A stretch of 38,770 bases of DNA from positions 1 to 38,770 of the forward strand of contig JAGHSK010000058.1 in assembly GCA_018065895.1 (NCBI GenBank), in the 5' to 3' direction. Position 1 is the first letter of the stretch, and each line of letters begins with the position of its first letter. The notes under the pieces are model-generated. The model searched no databases and had not been told where the DNA came from. It was given only the letters and a program-made list of their open reading frames with translations. This document shows positions 8,087 to 17,627 of this stretch, in pieces. The position numbers and the translations under genes are program-made. The DNA comes from Candidatus Cacconaster equi. Lineage in GTDB: Bacteria > Bacteroidota > Bacteroidia > Bacteroidales > UBA932.

Positions 8087-8101
8087 CAGAATTTATTTGC
8101 T

Positions 8102-8896
8102 CTAAAGTTTGTAATAACTGCTGAGGATGGCAGCAAACCAACGTGCCGGCAGAATTCTTTTCAGGAAGGTGGAGAGCCACTGTTCGAAAGTCGAAATCAC
8201 ATAAGCGTATTTCGGACGGCGGCAATTGATGATCCTGCTGATTTTCCGGGCGAGATATTCAGGTTTGAGCCCGGAAGTCTCGTCGTGCTCTATGCTTGAG
8301 AGGGACTGTGCGTAAGTCTTGTAAACCTCGAATGCCTGAGGGTCTGAAACTTTGTTTCTCCGGGCAGTGAAGTTGGTGGCAAAGTCGCCGGGCTCGACGA
8401 CAACCACATCTATTCCGAATTTGCGGACTTCAAGACGGAGAGCTTCGCAATACCCCTCTATGGCAAACTTGCTGGCGCTGTAAAGACCTTGGAAAGGCAG
8501 GCCCATAAGACCTCCTATCGAGCTGAAGCAGATGATTCTTCCGTGACCCTGTTTTCTCATGGCAGGAACCACAAAGTGAAGATATCTCACCATCCCCATC
8601 CAGTTGATGTCCATCTGCAACCGGGCGCTTTCCAGAGTGCTGAACTCAAGCGGCCCGCCGATGCCCATCCCGGCATTGTTGATGAATACGTCTATCCGCC
8701 CTTCCGCCGACAAAACCTGCTCCACCGCGGAGCTGACCTCATCTTCATTCTGCGAATCCGCCTTGATGTACGTCACCCCCTGCAGAAAATCCGTGGCATT
8801 GCGATGCGTGCCGTAAACTTTGTGACCTTCCGATGAGAGTCTTTCGGCCATAGCCCTGCCGAAGCCCGATGTGATGCCGGTAATCAGGACAATCAT
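8102..8896 (-). CDS. short-chain dehydrogenase/reductase, candidate 3-ketosphinganine reductase
   Basis: A 264-residue classical SDR. It has the cofactor motif TGITSGFG (6-13), the NNAG motif (about 73-76), catalytic Ser in FSS, and Y-x3-K in YSASKFAIEGY. Arg/His in GTHRN after beta-2 suggests NADP(H). The C-terminus (FLKRILPARWFAAILSSYY) is hydrophobic and basic, suggesting membrane contact. Its start overlaps the serine palmitoyltransferase stop by 1 nt (TAATG). SPT makes 3-ketosphinganine, which must be reduced by an SDR-type enzyme, so this gene is a natural candidate for that step. The SDR class is certain; the substrate is inferred from coupling alone. Confidence 0.85.
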   Translation of the reverse strand: MIVLITGITSGFGRAMAERLSSEGHKVYGTHRNATDFLQGVTYIKADSQNEDEVSSAVEQVLSAEGRIDVFINNAGMGIGGPLEFSTLESARLQMDINWMGMVRYLHFVVPAMRKQGHGRIICFSSIGGLMGLPFQGLYSASKFAIEGYCEALRLEVRKFGIDVVVVEPGDFATNFTARRNKVSDPQAFEVYKTYAQSLSSIEHDETSGLKPEYLARKISRIINCRRPKYAYVISTFEQWLSTFLKRILPARWFAAILSSYYKL

Positions 8897-10089
8897 TATT
8901 CAATTATCTCAAAATGTTTGAAAATCCGTGTCAACTTGTCAACTGCCTCATCCACCTGATCGAAGGAGTGTGTAGCCATAAGGGCAAAACGTATGAGGGC
9001 ATCTTTTTCCGCAACGGCGGGAGCCACAACCGGAGTGATGAACAACCCCTGATTGTATGCCTCGATAACCGCACGCATCGCCTTCTCGGAATCTCTGACC
9101 ATAAGTGGAATTATCGGCGAATCCGTGGCATTTATATCAAAGCCGTTTTCTCTGAAGCGTTTCCAGGCATATCTGGTCAATTCCCACAAGTGCTCGCGGC
9201 GCTGAGGTTCCTCTTTCATGATTTCCAAAGCCTTCAGTGCGGCCGCAACCGTAGCCGGAGTCATTGAAGCGCTGAACATCAGAGAGCGCGCCGTATTCCT
9301 GATATAGTCGATGACGCCTTTGTTTCCGGCGATGAATCCTCCCAATGAGCCGAAGCTCTTTGAGAACGTGCTCATTATCAGGTCAACTCTGTCAGTCAAG
9401 CCGAAATGGCTCGCAGTACCCGAGCCGTTCTCGCCGAAAACACCCATTCCATGGGCATCATCCACCATTACGGAAGCTCCGTATTTCTCACACAAATCAC
9501 ATATTTCAGGAAGCTTGCACAAATCGCCGAGCATCGAATAGACGCCATCGACGACTATGAGCTTCATCGCGTCGGGAGCACAAACCTTGAGCTTGTGTTC
9601 GAGCGATTCCATATCATTGTGCCTGAATTTGTACACTGTGCCGAAACTCAGACGTGCGCCATCGATGATACAGGCGTGGTCGGTTTCGTCGAGAAGAATA
9701 TAACTGCCTCTTACGCCAAGACAGCTTACGACTCCAAGATTAACCTGGAATCCCGTGCTGAAGGTTACCGCAGCCTCTTTGCCGGTGAACTCGGCAAGCT
9801 TTGCCTCCAATTTTTCGTGGAGGTCCAATGTTCCGTTGAGAAATCTGCTGCCGGAGCAGCTTGTCCCGTACTTTTTAACGGCAGCCATAGCCGCTTCCTT
9901 AAGCCTCGGGTCGTCGGAGAGCCCCAAATAGGAGTTGGAGCCGAACATCAGCACCTTCTTCCCGTCAGCCATCGTCACCACCGGGTTCTGACCCGTGGCA
10001 ACAGGCTTGTAGTAGGGGTATATCCCTTTATCTCTTAAATCTTGAGGTATGGTGAATTTTGCGCATACGTCATCAAGAAGTCTTTTCAT
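8896..10089 (-). CDS. spt: serine palmitoyltransferase (alpha-oxoamine synthase)
   Basis: A 397-residue PLP enzyme that condenses L-serine with an acyl-CoA to 3-ketosphinganine, the first step of sphingolipid synthesis. Visible features are the N-terminal FGSNSYLGLSDDPRLKEAA, GTSCSGSRFLNGTLDLHEKLE, DDAHGMGVFG (PLP-contacting Asp/His) and the Schiff-base lysine in STFSKSFGSLGG (about K244). The close relatives are the Bacteroidetes SPTs; 2-amino-3-ketobutyrate CoA ligase and BioF share the fold and are the main alternatives. ATG at 10089 is preferred over the in-frame TTG one codon upstream. It heads a tightly packed operon with an SDR (1-nt overlap) and a phosphatase lipoprotein. A -7 box lies 29 nt upstream. 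Confidence 0.88.
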   Translation of the reverse strand: MKRLLDDVCAKFTIPQDLRDKGIYPYYKPVATGQNPVVTMADGKKVLMFGSNSYLGLSDDPRLKEAAMAAVKKYGTSCSGSRFLNGTLDLHEKLEAKLAEFTGKEAAVTFSTGFQVNLGVVSCLGVRGSYILLDETDHACIIDGARLSFGTVYKFRHNDMESLEHKLKVCAPDAMKLIVVDGVYSMLGDLCKLPEICDLCEKYGASVMVDDAHGMGVFGENGSGTASHFGLTDRVDLIMSTFSKSFGSLGGFIAGNKGVIDYIRNTARSLMFSASMTPATVAAALKALEIMKEEPQRREHLWELTRYAWKRFRENGFDINATDSPIIPLMVRDSEKAMRAVIEAYNQGLFITPVVAPAVAEKDALIRFALMATHSFDQVDEAVDKLTRIFKHFEIIE

Positions 10090-10118
10090 CAATTCGAAGT
10101 TTGCTGTTTATCGAACTG

Positions 10119-10126
10119 CAAAGATA
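10119..10126 (-). promoter_or_regulatory. candidate -7 box for the spt operon
   Basis: TATCTTTG on the minus strand (TAnnTTTG consensus), in the 45-nt gap between the rnr stop and the spt start. No TTTG was found at the right -33 spacing. Confidence 0.45.
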
Positions 10127-10134
10127 AAAAAAAC

Positions 10135-12180
10135 TTAAGGAATCATTTCGTAGTCCAGAATTTTTTGCTCGAGATTGGCACGAATGACACGTATGCGGAC
10201 CTTGTCGCCAAGGCGGTATATTTTTCCGGTCGCCTTGCCTCTGGTTTCATATTTCTCCTCATCAAATTCGAAATAATCTTCCGTCAGGTCCCGAAGGGAA
10301 ACCATTCCTTCAATTTGCGTCGGTTCTATCTCCACATATATCCCCCATTCAGTCAAGCCGCTGATGCTTCCGTCAAATTCCTGGCCTATCTTGTCTGACA
10401 TATACTCCACCACCTTGTATTTGATGCTGGTACGTTCAGCGTCGGAAGCCAGTTGTTCGCGTTCCGAAGAGTGCTTGCAATATTCTTCATACTGAAGCTT
10501 ATCCTGCGATTTGCCACCTGTGGAATATATGTCCAGAAGACGGTGGACCATTATGTCGGGATAACGCCGGATAGGTGAAGTGAAATGGCAGTAATATGGC
10601 AGAGCAAGACCGTAGTGGCCTATGTTGTCGGTGGAATACTCGGCTCGTGCCATAGAGCGGAGCGCAAGCAGTTGAAGGGCTTTCTCCTCCGGAAAACCTT
10701 TAGCTTCCTTCATAAGCTTGTTAAGGCTGTTTGCGGCTTTTTTCGCGTCGTCGGTACTGCCAAGCTTCCTGCCGAATGATTTGGCGAATTTACGGAGTGA
10801 GTCCAGCTTCTCGGGATTCGGATTCTCGTGGATACGATATACGAACGTAGGATCCTTCGCCTTGCATTTCTTTGCGACGAACTCGGCGACGCTTCTGTTT
10901 GCCAGAAGCATGAACTCTTCAATGAGCCAGTTCGCCTCTTTCGACTCTTTCTGCGTGACGTCCAGAACCTTGCCTTCCTTGTCAACGACAACTTTCATTT
11001 CAGGGCGTTCGAAAACAATGGCTCCATTGTCGAAACGCTTCTTCCGAAGAATCTGCGCCAGATTGTGCAGAGCAAGAATCTCTTTGCAGAGCGGGCCATG
11101 CTGGTTCTCGATGACATCCTGAGCCTCATCGTAATTGAAGCGGTAGTCCGACTTGATGACAGTATGTCCGAACCATCGTGACTTCACCTCAGCCCTGTCA
11201 TTCATCTCGAACACGGCGCTGTAACAAAGTTTCTCCTCATGAGGACGGAGAGAGCACAATTTGTTCGAAAGCATCTCGGGCAGCATCGGCACAGTCCTGT
11301 CAACGAGATATACGCTCGTCGCGCGGGCATATGCCTCTTTATCCACGACAGATCCCGGTGTCACATAATGCGTCACGTCAGCGATGTGCACTCCGACCTC
11401 CACATTTCCGTTTTCAAGAGGTCTGAATGAAAGCGCATCATCAAAATCCTTCGCATCCGCCGGATCTATGGTGAATGTTGTAACTCCCCTGAAATCACGG
11501 CGCTCCGCATAGTCCTTCTCAGTGATTTTCTCGGAGATATCATTGGCTGCATTTTCAACATCCGGCTCAAAACGGTATGGAAGCTGGTATTCGGCCAGGA
11601 TAGCATGCATCTCCGCATCATTGTCACCCGGCTTGCCGAGAATATCAACAATTTTTCCGACCGGCTCAGCGCTGCCGCGCGGCCAGTCCGTAACAAGGAC
11701 AGCCACCTTCATTCCCTTCTCGGCCTTCATCCCTCCTATTTCGGGGAGGTTGTCGGGATAATCGGGGATCTGAATGTCATAAGGCATATTCTTGCTTTCA
11801 ACTATCGCCCAGGCCTGCCTGCCTCTGGCATGCAGAATGCCTATATGAGGGCGGCTGCTCCTTTCAAGCACCTTTATCACCTCACCCTCCGTACGATGGG
11901 TTTTCTGCTTTGCCTTTTTCCCGGAAACTGCCACTTTTACCAGATCACCGTTCAGGGCGCCACCGGTCTTTCTCCAAGGAATGTAGATATCCTCTTCATG
12001 TCCTTGAACCGCCACGAATCCGAATCCGTCACGGGTCAGACTCATGACACCCTCGACCTCCTCCTGACTCTTGCTGCGGCGTTCACCCTTGATTCTGATT
12101 CTCACACCGCTTATGCTTTTCAGAGCTTTGGCGTGCCTGTTAATATCTTTTTTGACTCCGTTTGACTTCTTTGTTGCCAT
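10135..12180 (-). CDS. rnr: ribonuclease R
   Basis: A 681-residue 3'-5' exoribonuclease of the RNase II/R family. Two cold-shock/OB domains occupy about 40-190 (GFGFVAVQGHEEDIYIP). The RNB catalytic domain covers about 228-555, with the metal-binding acidic run TIDPADAKDFDD (237-248) and VHIADVTHYV. A C-terminal S1 domain is at about 598-680 (GSISGLTEWGIYVEIE). The basic N-terminus (KKSNGVKKDINRHAKALK) and the absence of a winged-helix domain are usual in this phylum. It diverges from gpmI across 57 nt and its 3' end abuts the spt promoter. Confidence 0.95.
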   Translation of the reverse strand: MATKKSNGVKKDINRHAKALKSISGVRIRIKGERRSKSQEEVEGVMSLTRDGFGFVAVQGHEEDIYIPWRKTGGALNGDLVKVAVSGKKAKQKTHRTEGEVIKVLERSSRPHIGILHARGRQAWAIVESKNMPYDIQIPDYPDNLPEIGGMKAEKGMKVAVLVTDWPRGSAEPVGKIVDILGKPGDNDAEMHAILAEYQLPYRFEPDVENAANDISEKITEKDYAERRDFRGVTTFTIDPADAKDFDDALSFRPLENGNVEVGVHIADVTHYVTPGSVVDKEAYARATSVYLVDRTVPMLPEMLSNKLCSLRPHEEKLCYSAVFEMNDRAEVKSRWFGHTVIKSDYRFNYDEAQDVIENQHGPLCKEILALHNLAQILRKKRFDNGAIVFERPEMKVVVDKEGKVLDVTQKESKEANWLIEEFMLLANRSVAEFVAKKCKAKDPTFVYRIHENPNPEKLDSLRKFAKSFGRKLGSTDDAKKAANSLNKLMKEAKGFPEEKALQLLALRSMARAEYSTDNIGHYGLALPYYCHFTSPIRRYPDIMVHRLLDIYSTGGKSQDKLQYEEYCKHSSEREQLASDAERTSIKYKVVEYMSDKIGQEFDGSISGLTEWGIYVEIEPTQIEGMVSLRDLTEDYFEFDEEKYETRGKATGKIYRLGDKVRIRVIRANLEQKILDYEMIP

Positions 12181-12188
12181 ATTATTGA

Positions 12189-12196
12189 TACCTTTG
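12189..12196 (+). promoter_or_regulatory. candidate -7 box for gpmI-dnaE
   Basis: TACCTTTG fits TAnnTTTG and lies 41 nt before the gpmI ATG, in the divergent gap with rnr. Confidence 0.4.
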
Positions 12197-12220
12197 CATA
12201 AGAGAAAATCTCTCTGAAGA

Positions 12221-12228
12221 CAAAAATA
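12221..12228 (-). promoter_or_regulatory. candidate -7 box for rnr
   Basis: On the minus strand this reads TATTTTTG, 40 nt before the rnr ATG. It sits in the same 57-nt gap as the gpmI box, pointing the other way. A/T-rich context makes a chance match possible. Confidence 0.35.
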
Positions 12229-12237
12229 TCAAAAATT

Positions 12238-13755
12238 ATGCAAAAAAGAGTTTTATTGATGATCCTGGACGGATGGGGCGAAGGACGTCACGACAAATCA
12301 AATGCTATTTTCACTACTGGAACTCCTGAAATAGACGCACTTAGAGCAAAATATCCATTTTCCCACCTGGATGCTTGCGGAGAAGACGTTGGCCTTCCTG
12401 CAGGGCAGATGGGCAATAGCGAAGTGGGCCACCTCAACATCGGGGGAGGCCGCATTGTCTATCAGGATCTGGTAAAAGTCAATATGGCATGCCGCGATCA
12501 CGCCCTGATGAAGAACGAGGAGATACACAAAGCATACGACTATGTGAAAAGCAGCGGCAGGAAACTGCATTTTATGGGGCTGTGCTCACACGGAGGCGTA
12601 CACAGCTCTTTGAACCATCTGTACGAATTTCTCGCTGAAGCGGAAAAAGCCGGACTTGACAAGGTGTTCGTGCACTGCCTTATGGACGGACGCGACACCG
12701 ACCCCAAGAGCGGAAAGGGATTCGTCGAGGAGCTTGAGAGCAAGATGGCTCAGACAACGGGAAAGATAGCTACAGTCTGCGGCCGTTTCTATACAATGGA
12801 CCGTGACAAACGGTGGGACCGCGTCAAAGTAGGATATGACCTGCTCGTAAATGGTGTTGGAGAAAAAGCCACATCAGCTCCGGCAGCCATTCAGGCATCA
12901 TATGATGCAGGCGTCACCGACGAATTCATAAAGCCGATATGCATCACCGATGCTGATGGACAACCGCTGGCAAAGATCGAAGAGGGCGACTGCGTGATAT
13001 TCTTCAACTTCCGCAACGACCGTGCACGCGAAATCACCTCAGTGCTGACACAGCAGGATATGCCTGAGCAGGGCATGCACACGATTCCTCTCTACTATTG
13101 CTGCCTTACTCCATACGATGACAAATTCACGGGGCTCCACATCCTTTTTGACAAGGAGAACGTCAAGCTCACATTGGGCGAAGTCGTTGCTGCAGCCGGA
13201 AAAACACAGCTGCGTATAGCCGAGACAGAGAAATATGCCCACGTGACATTCTTCTTCAACGGAGGCCGTGAGAAGGAATTCGAAAAAGAGGACAGAATTC
13301 TCATCAACTCTCCGAAGGTTGCCACATACGACCTTCAGCCGGAAATGAGCGCTCCTCAGGTGAAAGACGCACTTGTCGCCGACCTCGGCACACAGAAGCA
13401 CGATCTGGTGATTCTCAATTTCGCCAACGGCGATATGGTGGGACATACCGGGGTTTACGATGCCATCTGCAAAGCTGTCAAATATATCGATTCGGCGGTT
13501 GGCGAAGTTGTCCGCACAGCCCAGAGGAACGGATATACGGTTCTTATCACCGCAGACCACGGAAATGCCGACAATGCCATCAACCCTGACGGCACTCCGA
13601 ATACCGCACACTCCCTCAACAAGGTTCAGTTCATCGTAGTGGATGACGACGTCAAGGAGGTCCGTGACGGACGTCTGGCCGATATCGCGCCTACAATCCT
13701 CAAACTGATGGGTATTCCGCAACCTGAAATAATGACTGGAAAATCTCTGATATAA
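12238..13755 (+). CDS. gpmI: 2,3-bisphosphoglycerate-independent phosphoglycerate mutase
   Basis: A 505-residue metal-dependent mutase that interconverts 3- and 2-phosphoglycerate in glycolysis, in the cytoplasm. The alkaline-phosphatase-like fold is shown by [10 protein letters not shown] (metal Asp11), the phosphoserine nucleophile S60 in [37 protein letters not shown] and the metal site [10 protein letters not shown] near 440. Length is normal. dnaE starts 2 nt after its stop, so the two are co-transcribed. The ATG at 12238 is the only reasonable start. Confidence 0.97.
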   Translation: MQKRVLLMILDGWGEGRHDKSNAIFTTGTPEIDALRAKYPFSHLDACGEDVGLPAGQMGNSEVGHLNIGGGRIVYQDLVKVNMACRDHALMKNEEIHKAYDYVKSSGRKLHFMGLCSHGGVHSSLNHLYEFLAEAEKAGLDKVFVHCLMDGRDTDPKSGKGFVEELESKMAQTTGKIATVCGRFYTMDRDKRWDRVKVGYDLLVNGVGEKATSAPAAIQASYDAGVTDEFIKPICITDADGQPLAKIEEGDCVIFFNFRNDRAREITSVLTQQDMPEQGMHTIPLYYCCLTPYDDKFTGLHILFDKENVKLTLGEVVAAAGKTQLRIAETEKYAHVTFFFNGGREKEFEKEDRILINSPKVATYDLQPEMSAPQVKDALVADLGTQKHDLVILNFANGDMVGHTGVYDAICKAVKYIDSAVGEVVRTAQRNGYTVLITADHGNADNAINPDGTPNTAHSLNKVQFIVVDDDVKEVRDGRLADIAPTILKLMGIPQPEIMTGKSLI

Positions 13756-13757
13756 GT

Positions 13758-16700
13758 ATGTCTTTCGTTCACCTTCACGTCCACACGCAGTATTCCATCC
13801 TTGACGGACTCTCTTCAATCAAAGGATTGTTCAAGAGAGCCAGGGAACTGGGTATGCCTGCCCTGGCCATCACCGACCACGGCAATATGTACGGTGTGAA
13901 GGAGTTTTTCAAATACGCGAACGACAAATCCAACAAGAATCCCGACGGGAGCTATATTGTAAAGCCGATTATCGGATGCGAGGTGTACGTGACACGTCAC
14001 TATGACCATCGCCTCAAGGACATGTCGCACAGAAACTACTACCACCTCATCCTTCTGGCGAAGAATTATCAGGGGTACAAGAATCTGATGAAGATATGCT
14101 CCACGGGGCACGTTGAAGGCAAGTATTTCGACAAGCCGCGCGTAAGCCACGAAATCCTTGAAAAATACCACGACAATCTCATCTGCAGTTCGGCCTGCCT
14201 TGCGGGAGAGGTGTCGAAAGATATTCTCAGTGACGATCTGGATGCAGCCCGCGCTGCAATAGAGTGGCACCGCAGCGTCTTCGGCGAAGACTATTATCTT
14301 GAGGTGATGCACCACGTCTCCCAGACAGGCTTTTCCACTGATGTGGGTGAAGGACAGGCAAAAGTGAACGAAGTCCTCTTCCGTCTGGCAGAGGAGATGG
14401 GCATCAAGACCGTAGCCACCAACGACGTCCACTTCATCAACAAGGAGGACGGTCCTGTCCACGACCGTCTGATCTGCCTCACCACCAATGCGAACATCAG
14501 TGATCAGAAGAGGCTCCACTATACCCAGCAGGAGTATCTCAAGAGTGAGGATGAAATGCTCGAGCTTTTCCCGAACCATCCGGAGGCTCTTGCCACAACT
14601 CTTGAAATCGCCGACAAGATTGAAACTTTCAGCATAGACCGTGGCCACGTACTGCCGAAATTCGACATTGATCCTGACTTCCTCGCCGACATAGACAACC
14701 AATTGGAAAAGTACAAGGATGTCATCGACGAGGGCCGGTACGAGATAAAAAAGGACAAGAAGGGAGAAATCATTGACAAGAAATACCGTGGCGACGATTT
14801 CTGCAAGTCCGTGGCATTCCTGTGCCATCTCACGTTTAAAGGTGCCCGGGAGCGTTACGGGGAAGAACTCAATCAGGAGCAGAGCGAAAGGATTGATTTC
14901 GAGCTCAAGACAATAGCCCGAATGGGCTTCCCTGATTATTTCCTGATTGTACAGGACTATATAAACGCGTGCCGTTCAAACGGGGACCTGGTGGGGCCCG
15001 GACGAGGCAGCGCAGCAGGCTCAGTTGTGGCCTACTGCTTGAAAATCACCAATCTCGACCCTCTCCGCTACCAGCTCCTGTTCGAGCGTTTCCTGAATCC
15101 CGACCGAATATCGATGCCTGATATCGATGTTGATTTTGAAAATCTCGTATGGGCCCACGACTATGTCGAGAAACATTATGGCGCGGACCATGTTTCAAGA
15201 GTCATAACCTTCGGTACGATGTTGGCCAAAGGTGCCATAAAGGATGTGGCCCGCATCAGCCAGCAAAGCATTGAAGAATCGAACCGCCTGAGCAAGATGG
15301 TACCTGACCGTCTGAGCGAGAAAGTCGAAAAAGAGTATCCTTTCAACCCGAAACTGGACGAGCTGCTGCCGGGATTCAAGCCTTTTGAAAAAGAGGTTGA
15401 AGTGGACGACCCCGACAATCCGGGACAGAAGATAAAAAAGAAGGTATTGGTTCAAAAGGGAATGGAGGAGCAGAATGTCAAGATTACCCTTGCCAACTGC
15501 TTCCGCCTTGTGCCGGAATTCAAGGAAGAACTTGAGAATGGAACTGACCTGAACAAGGAGATTCTCTACTACGCATCCAAACTTGAAGGAAGCATCCGTC
15601 AGGTGGGAATGCACGCATGCGCCACTATCATCGGACCGAGCAACCTCGGGGAACATATACCTATCTGCCTGTCAAAAGACAAGGATACCGGGAAAGATGT
15701 CTGGACCTCACAGTTCGACGGCCATTACATTGAAGACGTGGGTATGTTGAAGATGGACTTCCTCGGGCTCAACACCCTTTCCATCATCTCGGAGACCCTG
15801 CGCAACATCAAGCAGCGCCACGGAATCGACATCGACATCGAAAAGATCCCGATCGACGACCGCGAGACCTACGAGATGTATGGACGTGGCGACACTACCG
15901 TCGTGTTCCAGTTCGAATCGCCGGGAATGAAGGAGTGGCTCCAGAAGCTGCATCCTGAAAGGTTCGAGGACCTGATTGCGATGAATGCCCTCTACCGTCC
16001 GGGGCCTATGGATTTCATTCCGTCGTTCGTGGCCAGGAAACAGGGTACGGAGAAGATTACATACGACCTTCCGGAGATGGAGGAGATCCTTCAGGACACC
16101 TACGGCGTCACGGTATATCAGGAGCAGGTGATGCTGCTTTCCCGCAAGCTTGCCTCCTTTACCAGGGGTGAAGCGGACAAGCTCCGCAAAGCGATGGGAA
16201 AGAAGCAGAAGGACATCATCGCCGAGTTGAAGGAGAAATTCATAAACGGAGGCATTGCCAACGGCCATCCTGAAGCCGTATTGAACAAGATATACAAGCA
16301 GTGGGAGAAGTTTGCCGAATATGCATTCAACAAGTCGCACGCCACCTGCTATGCCTGGGTAAGTTACCAGACCGGTTGGCTGAAATGTCACTATTCCGCA
16401 GAGTTCTTTGCCGCCAACATGAGTTGCAATCTCAACAATATGGATGAGATTACAAAGATCATGGATGACTGCAGGAGGTTCAAGATTCAGGTCCTCAGCC
16501 CCGACGTCAACGAAAGCTTAACAAGATTCACCGTCAACAAAGAGGGGAACATCCGCTTCGGAATGGCGGGAATCAAGGGTGTCGGAGAAAACATCATCAA
16601 CATAATCATAGCGGAAAGGGAGAAGAATGGGCCGTTCAAGGACATTTATGACTTTGTGGAGAGGATTCCTATCTCCGCTATGAACAGAAAGGTGCTTGAG

Positions 16701-17627
16701 AGCCTTGCCTATGCCGGAGCCTTCGACAGTTTCAAGGATATCTCCAGACCGCAGTATTTCCAGCAGATTGCCAAAGACAGGGAAGACTGTTTCATTGACG
16801 AGATTCTCAAATATGCATACAAGTTCCAGAATGACACTTTGTCTCAAGGTGGCAGCCTGTTCGGGGAGATAGAGGAGATGAAACCTGTAAGACCCGAAGC
16901 ACCGGCGCTTGGAGAGTACAGTGACATCGAATTCCTCAAGAAGGAGAAAGAGTTGGTGGGGATGTACCTGTCCGCCCATCCTCTTGACAAGTTCAAGATG
17001 GAGATAAAGGAGTTCACAACCACCGACATTGCTTCCTTCGACCTTGCCTCCCAGAATCTCAAAAATGACAAATCGCTGCAGAACAAGGAATTCATCATTG
17101 CAGGGCTTGTCACTGACTATGTGGTGAACTATACAAAAACGGGGAACAAGCCATACTGCCGCTTTACCGTGGAAGACTTCTCCGGCAGCCACACTTTCAC
17201 CCTGTTCAGCAAGGACTACGAAGCCTTCATGAAGTACACCCAGCTCCACAATGCCCTGCTGATCAAATGCTCCTCAAAAGCCAGATTCAAGAAGAAAGAC
17301 GACACCTCATCGGAAGATTTCTATGAGATGCGGATTGTCAATATGACACTTCTGGCCAATACGAAGGAGGAGTTCATCAAGGAATATCACATTGTACTGC
17401 CGCTGTCTCAAGCAGAAGAGGGATTCCAAAAGAACCTGCTTAAAGAAATCAAGCACCACAAGGGAAAGGCGAGACTTTTCGTGGACCTGCAGTTCGAGCA
17501 CGACGGGCAGCAGGACATGGTAAAGATGTTCTCAAAGAGTATTCTGGTCAATCCTTCGTATGAACTCAATGACTTCTTCCATAACCGTGGAATAAGGTCC
17601 TATCTTGTCAAGAAAGAGAATTTTTAA
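13758..17627 (+). CDS. dnaE: DNA polymerase III alpha subunit
   Basis: The 1289-residue replicative polymerase subunit. An N-terminal PHP domain opens with FVHLHVHTQYSILDG. The polymerase catalytic acids are in PDIDVDFE (about 453-460), preceded by VGPGRGSAAGSVVAYCL. Further family blocks are FQFESPGMKEWL, MNALYRPGPMDFIPSF, YQEQVMLL and YAFNKSHATCYAWVSYQTGWLKCHY. A C-terminal OB domain is at about 1110-1190. A charged insertion around 535-560 (VDDPDNPGQKIKKK) between core blocks appears ordinary for this phylum. No intein is present. Its stop overlaps the next start by 1 nt. Confidence 0.97.
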   Translation: MSFVHLHVHTQYSILDGLSSIKGLFKRARELGMPALAITDHGNMYGVKEFFKYANDKSNKNPDGSYIVKPIIGCEVYVTRHYDHRLKDMSHRNYYHLILLAKNYQGYKNLMKICSTGHVEGKYFDKPRVSHEILEKYHDNLICSSACLAGEVSKDILSDDLDAARAAIEWHRSVFGEDYYLEVMHHVSQTGFSTDVGEGQAKVNEVLFRLAEEMGIKTVATNDVHFINKEDGPVHDRLICLTTNANISDQKRLHYTQQEYLKSEDEMLELFPNHPEALATTLEIADKIETFSIDRGHVLPKFDIDPDFLADIDNQLEKYKDVIDEGRYEIKKDKKGEIIDKKYRGDDFCKSVAFLCHLTFKGARERYGEELNQEQSERIDFELKTIARMGFPDYFLIVQDYINACRSNGDLVGPGRGSAAGSVVAYCLKITNLDPLRYQLLFERFLNPDRISMPDIDVDFENLVWAHDYVEKHYGADHVSRVITFGTMLAKGAIKDVARISQQSIEESNRLSKMVPDRLSEKVEKEYPFNPKLDELLPGFKPFEKEVEVDDPDNPGQKIKKKVLVQKGMEEQNVKITLANCFRLVPEFKEELENGTDLNKEILYYASKLEGSIRQVGMHACATIIGPSNLGEHIPICLSKDKDTGKDVWTSQFDGHYIEDVGMLKMDFLGLNTLSIISETLRNIKQRHGIDIDIEKIPIDDRETYEMYGRGDTTVVFQFESPGMKEWLQKLHPERFEDLIAMNALYRPGPMDFIPSFVARKQGTEKITYDLPEMEEILQDTYGVTVYQEQVMLLSRKLASFTRGEADKLRKAMGKKQKDIIAELKEKFINGGIANGHPEAVLNKIYKQWEKFAEYAFNKSHATCYAWVSYQTGWLKCHYSAEFFAANMSCNLNNMDEITKIMDDCRRFKIQVLSPDVNESLTRFTVNKEGNIRFGMAGIKGVGENIINIIIAEREKNGPFKDIYDFVERIPISAMNRKVLESLAYAGAFDSFKDISRPQYFQQIAKDREDCFIDEILKYAYKFQNDTLSQGGSLFGEIEEMKPVRPEAPALGEYSDIEFLKKEKELVGMYLSAHPLDKFKMEIKEFTTTDIASFDLASQNLKNDKSLQNKEFIIAGLVTDYVVNYTKTGNKPYCRFTVEDFSGSHTFTLFSKDYEAFMKYTQLHNALLIKCSSKARFKKKDDTSSEDFYEMRIVNMTLLANTKEEFIKEYHIVLPLSQAEEGFQKNLLKEIKHHKGKARLFVDLQFEHDGQQDMVKMFSKSILVNPSYELNDFFHNRGIRSYLVKKENF

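Noticed and set aside
13815-14828. long antisense open frame inside dnaE (also similar ones in sufS, glyS, gpmI and rnr)
   Set aside because: These mirror the codon bias of strongly conserved genes on the other strand and show no domain of their own.
15300-15500. possible intein or foreign insertion in DnaE
   Set aside because: The segment is short, charged and in frame without splicing motifs; it fits normal variation for the phylum.
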